Source: Acidobacteria bacterium UBA2994
GTDB lineage: Bacteria; Acidobacteriota; Vicinamibacteria; Vicinamibacterales; UBA8438
NCBI GenBank assembly: GCA_002346545.1
Contig: DEAA01000003.1
Span: forward strand, 39,394 to 103,393
DNA length: 64,000 bases
Reading direction: 5' to 3'
The stretch's first letter is position 1. The number at the start of each line of letters is the position of its first letter. The notes below the pieces were generated by a model. That model did no database searches. It was not told the DNA's origin and saw nothing but the letters and a program-made list of their open reading frames with translations. Made by a program: the position numbers and the translations under genes. Positions 63,124 to 64,000 of the stretch are shown here, one piece after another.

Positions 63124-63882
63124 TCAGGGCGCTCGGGGATCGGGGACGCGCGGCTCGCCCAGGATCAGCGACGGCCTTGGCACCCGCCGTTCTAGCAGAC
63201 CGAATCGCTCGATCGTGTGTTTCTTGACGTGAGCGAGCGCTTCGTCCAGGTCGTCGGTCGTCAGCCACAGCGACAGATCTTTCGGACTGATCGCGCCCTC
63301 TCGTTCCATCCTGTGAATTAGGTGCAAGAGCCGGCGCCAGTAGCTGGTGCCCATCAGCACAATCGGGAAGCTGGCGACCTTTCCGGTCTGGACGAGAGTG
63401 AGCGCTTCGAATAATTCGTCCATGGTGCCGAAGCCGCCTGGCAAGGCGATGAACGCATACGAGTATTTGAACAGCAGCACCTTCCGCACGAAGAAGTAGT
63501 GTGCCTGGACCGAGCGATCTAGATAGGGGTTGGTCGCTTCTTCGGACGGGAGCCGGATCGAGCAGGCGACCGAGCGACCGCCGGCTTCCTTGGCGCCACG
63601 GTTGGCGGCTTCCATGAGGCCAGGGCCTCCACCGGTCATCACCGTGAACCCCATGTCGGCCAGTCCCGCGCCCACGTCCCGTCCTAAGGCGTAGTACGGG
63701 TGGTCTTCCTTGAACCGGGCCGAACCGAACACCGTGACACAGGGGCCGACGAAGTGGAGACCTCGGAACCCGGTGATGAAATCCTTCACCGCCCGGAGGA
63801 CTAGCAGGAAGTCGCGGCTCCGGCTGTGTGGACCTTCAAGCAGGATCTGCTCGTCGCGTTTTCGCGCATCCTGACGGGTCAT
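63124..63882 (-). CDS. LOG family (TIGR00730) protein
   Basis: A 252-residue Rossmann-fold protein. GGGPGLMEAANRGAKEAGG and PGGFGTMDELFEALT are the two LOG motifs, so it probably cleaves nucleoside 5'-monophosphates as a phosphoribohydrolase (LONELY GUY-like), or hydrolyses nucleotides. Length is slightly above the plant enzyme because of an N-terminal extension of about 40 residues. Twenty bases after the enoyl-CoA hydratase gene. Confidence 0.93.
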   Translation of the reverse strand: MTRQDARKRDEQILLEGPHSRSRDFLLVLRAVKDFITGFRGLHFVGPCVTVFGSARFKEDHPYYALGRDVGAGLADMGFTVMTGGGPGLMEAANRGAKEAGGRSVACSIRLPSEEATNPYLDRSVQAHYFFVRKVLLFKYSYAFIALPGGFGTMDELFEALTLVQTGKVASFPIVLMGTSYWRRLLHLIHRMEREGAISPKDLSLWLTTDDLDEALAHVKKHTIERFGLLERRVPRPSLILGEPRVPDPRAP

Positions 63883-63902
63883 CGTAGTTTCCCAGACCGC
63901 TA

Positions 63903-64000
63903 CTAACCTTCGCCGCCGTCACCAGGCACCGTGACTCGGGCGAACCGTGGCGGACGCTTTTCGACGTAAGAGTTGACGCCTTCTTTGAAGTCCGTATGGG
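63903..64000 (-). CDS. Enoyl-CoA hydratase/isomerase, C-terminal end (partial)
   Basis: Minus-strand reading from the window edge gives about 31 residues, HTDFKEGVNSYVEKRPPRF, then ARVTVPGDGG, ending at TAG 63903-63905. The EGVNSYVEKRPPRF segment is the C-terminal helix of enoyl-CoA hydratases, where it closes the trimer. The N-terminal part lies beyond the window. Confidence 0.8.
   Translation of the reverse strand, partial: HTDFKEGVNSYVEKRPPRFARVTVPGDGGEG

Overview
The window is GC-rich chromosomal DNA, densely packed with bacterial genes on both strands. It has no rRNA, tRNA, CRISPR array, prophage or intact insertion sequence that I can see. The gene set suggests an aerobic heterotroph with an outer membrane, most likely an uncultured Acidobacteriota of the Vicinamibacteria type. 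Supporting features are a YpdA-like flavoprotein, many secreted hydrolases, DUF3014, DUF4159, CHRD and DUF2203 proteins, a carboxypeptidase-regulatory-like/heme protein, a PQQ-like propeller, and complex I genes scattered rather than clustered. This taxonomic placement is inference from gene content only.

Layout. 1-2.5 kb: end of tsaD, a Nudix hydrolase, a dicarboxylate/amino acid:cation symporter and an HD hydrolase. 2.6-6.2 kb: a tightly coupled ATPase-permease-ATPase-permease ABC operon ending in a perfect inverted repeat. 6.3-10.7 kb: a secreted hypothetical protein, 3-hydroxyacyl-CoA dehydrogenase, overlapping folE and a secreted protein, and the YpdA-like protein. 10.8-15.9 kb (minus): an M49-like secreted metallopeptidase, a ChlI/MoxR-type AAA+ ATPase, a VWA protein and a Lon-N domain protein, probably one operon. 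16-19.2 kb: lpdA, a type 5 uracil-DNA glycosylase and lipA. 19.4-21.2 kb: DUF2203, a ferredoxin, nuoB and nuoI, then a strong intrinsic terminator. 21.4-28.5 kb: a TPR/aspartic-protease fusion, a large peptidase/PD40/beta-barrel protein, a TlpA-like thioredoxin and two small proteins. 28.7-38.7 kb: a DUF72 remnant, a YheT-type hydrolase, a polytopic membrane protein, DinB, a sodium:solute symporter, YggX, an MFS exporter, a molybdopterin oxidoreductase and DUF3810.

38.9-50.5 kb: a small protein, metF, an OPT peptide transporter coupled to a PqqD-like protein, a class C beta-lactamase-like hydrolase, nadE, dut, DUF3014, an SGNH lipoprotein, cytochrome c, CHRD and a CaiB/BaiF CoA-transferase. 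50.6-64 kb: an SLC13 anion transporter coupled to a lipoprotein amidohydrolase, patatin, the 725-residue heme/propeller protein, a methyltransferase remnant, nitroreductase and amidase (overlapping), a PaaI thioesterase, DUF4159, a PQQ-like propeller, a secreted HMA-domain protein, a LOG-family protein and the end of an enoyl-CoA hydratase.

The genes form small functional groups: lipoate/2-oxoacid dehydrogenase support (lpdA, lipA), respiratory Fe-S subunits (ferredoxin, nuoB, nuoI), one-carbon and NAD/nucleotide metabolism (folE, metF, nadE, dut), peptide and amino-acid scavenging (OPT, M49-like, D-aminoacylase-like), and export. The most unusual parts are the AAA+/VWA/Lon-N operon, the orphan PqqD-like protein coupled to an OPT transporter, and the multi-domain heme/propeller protein.
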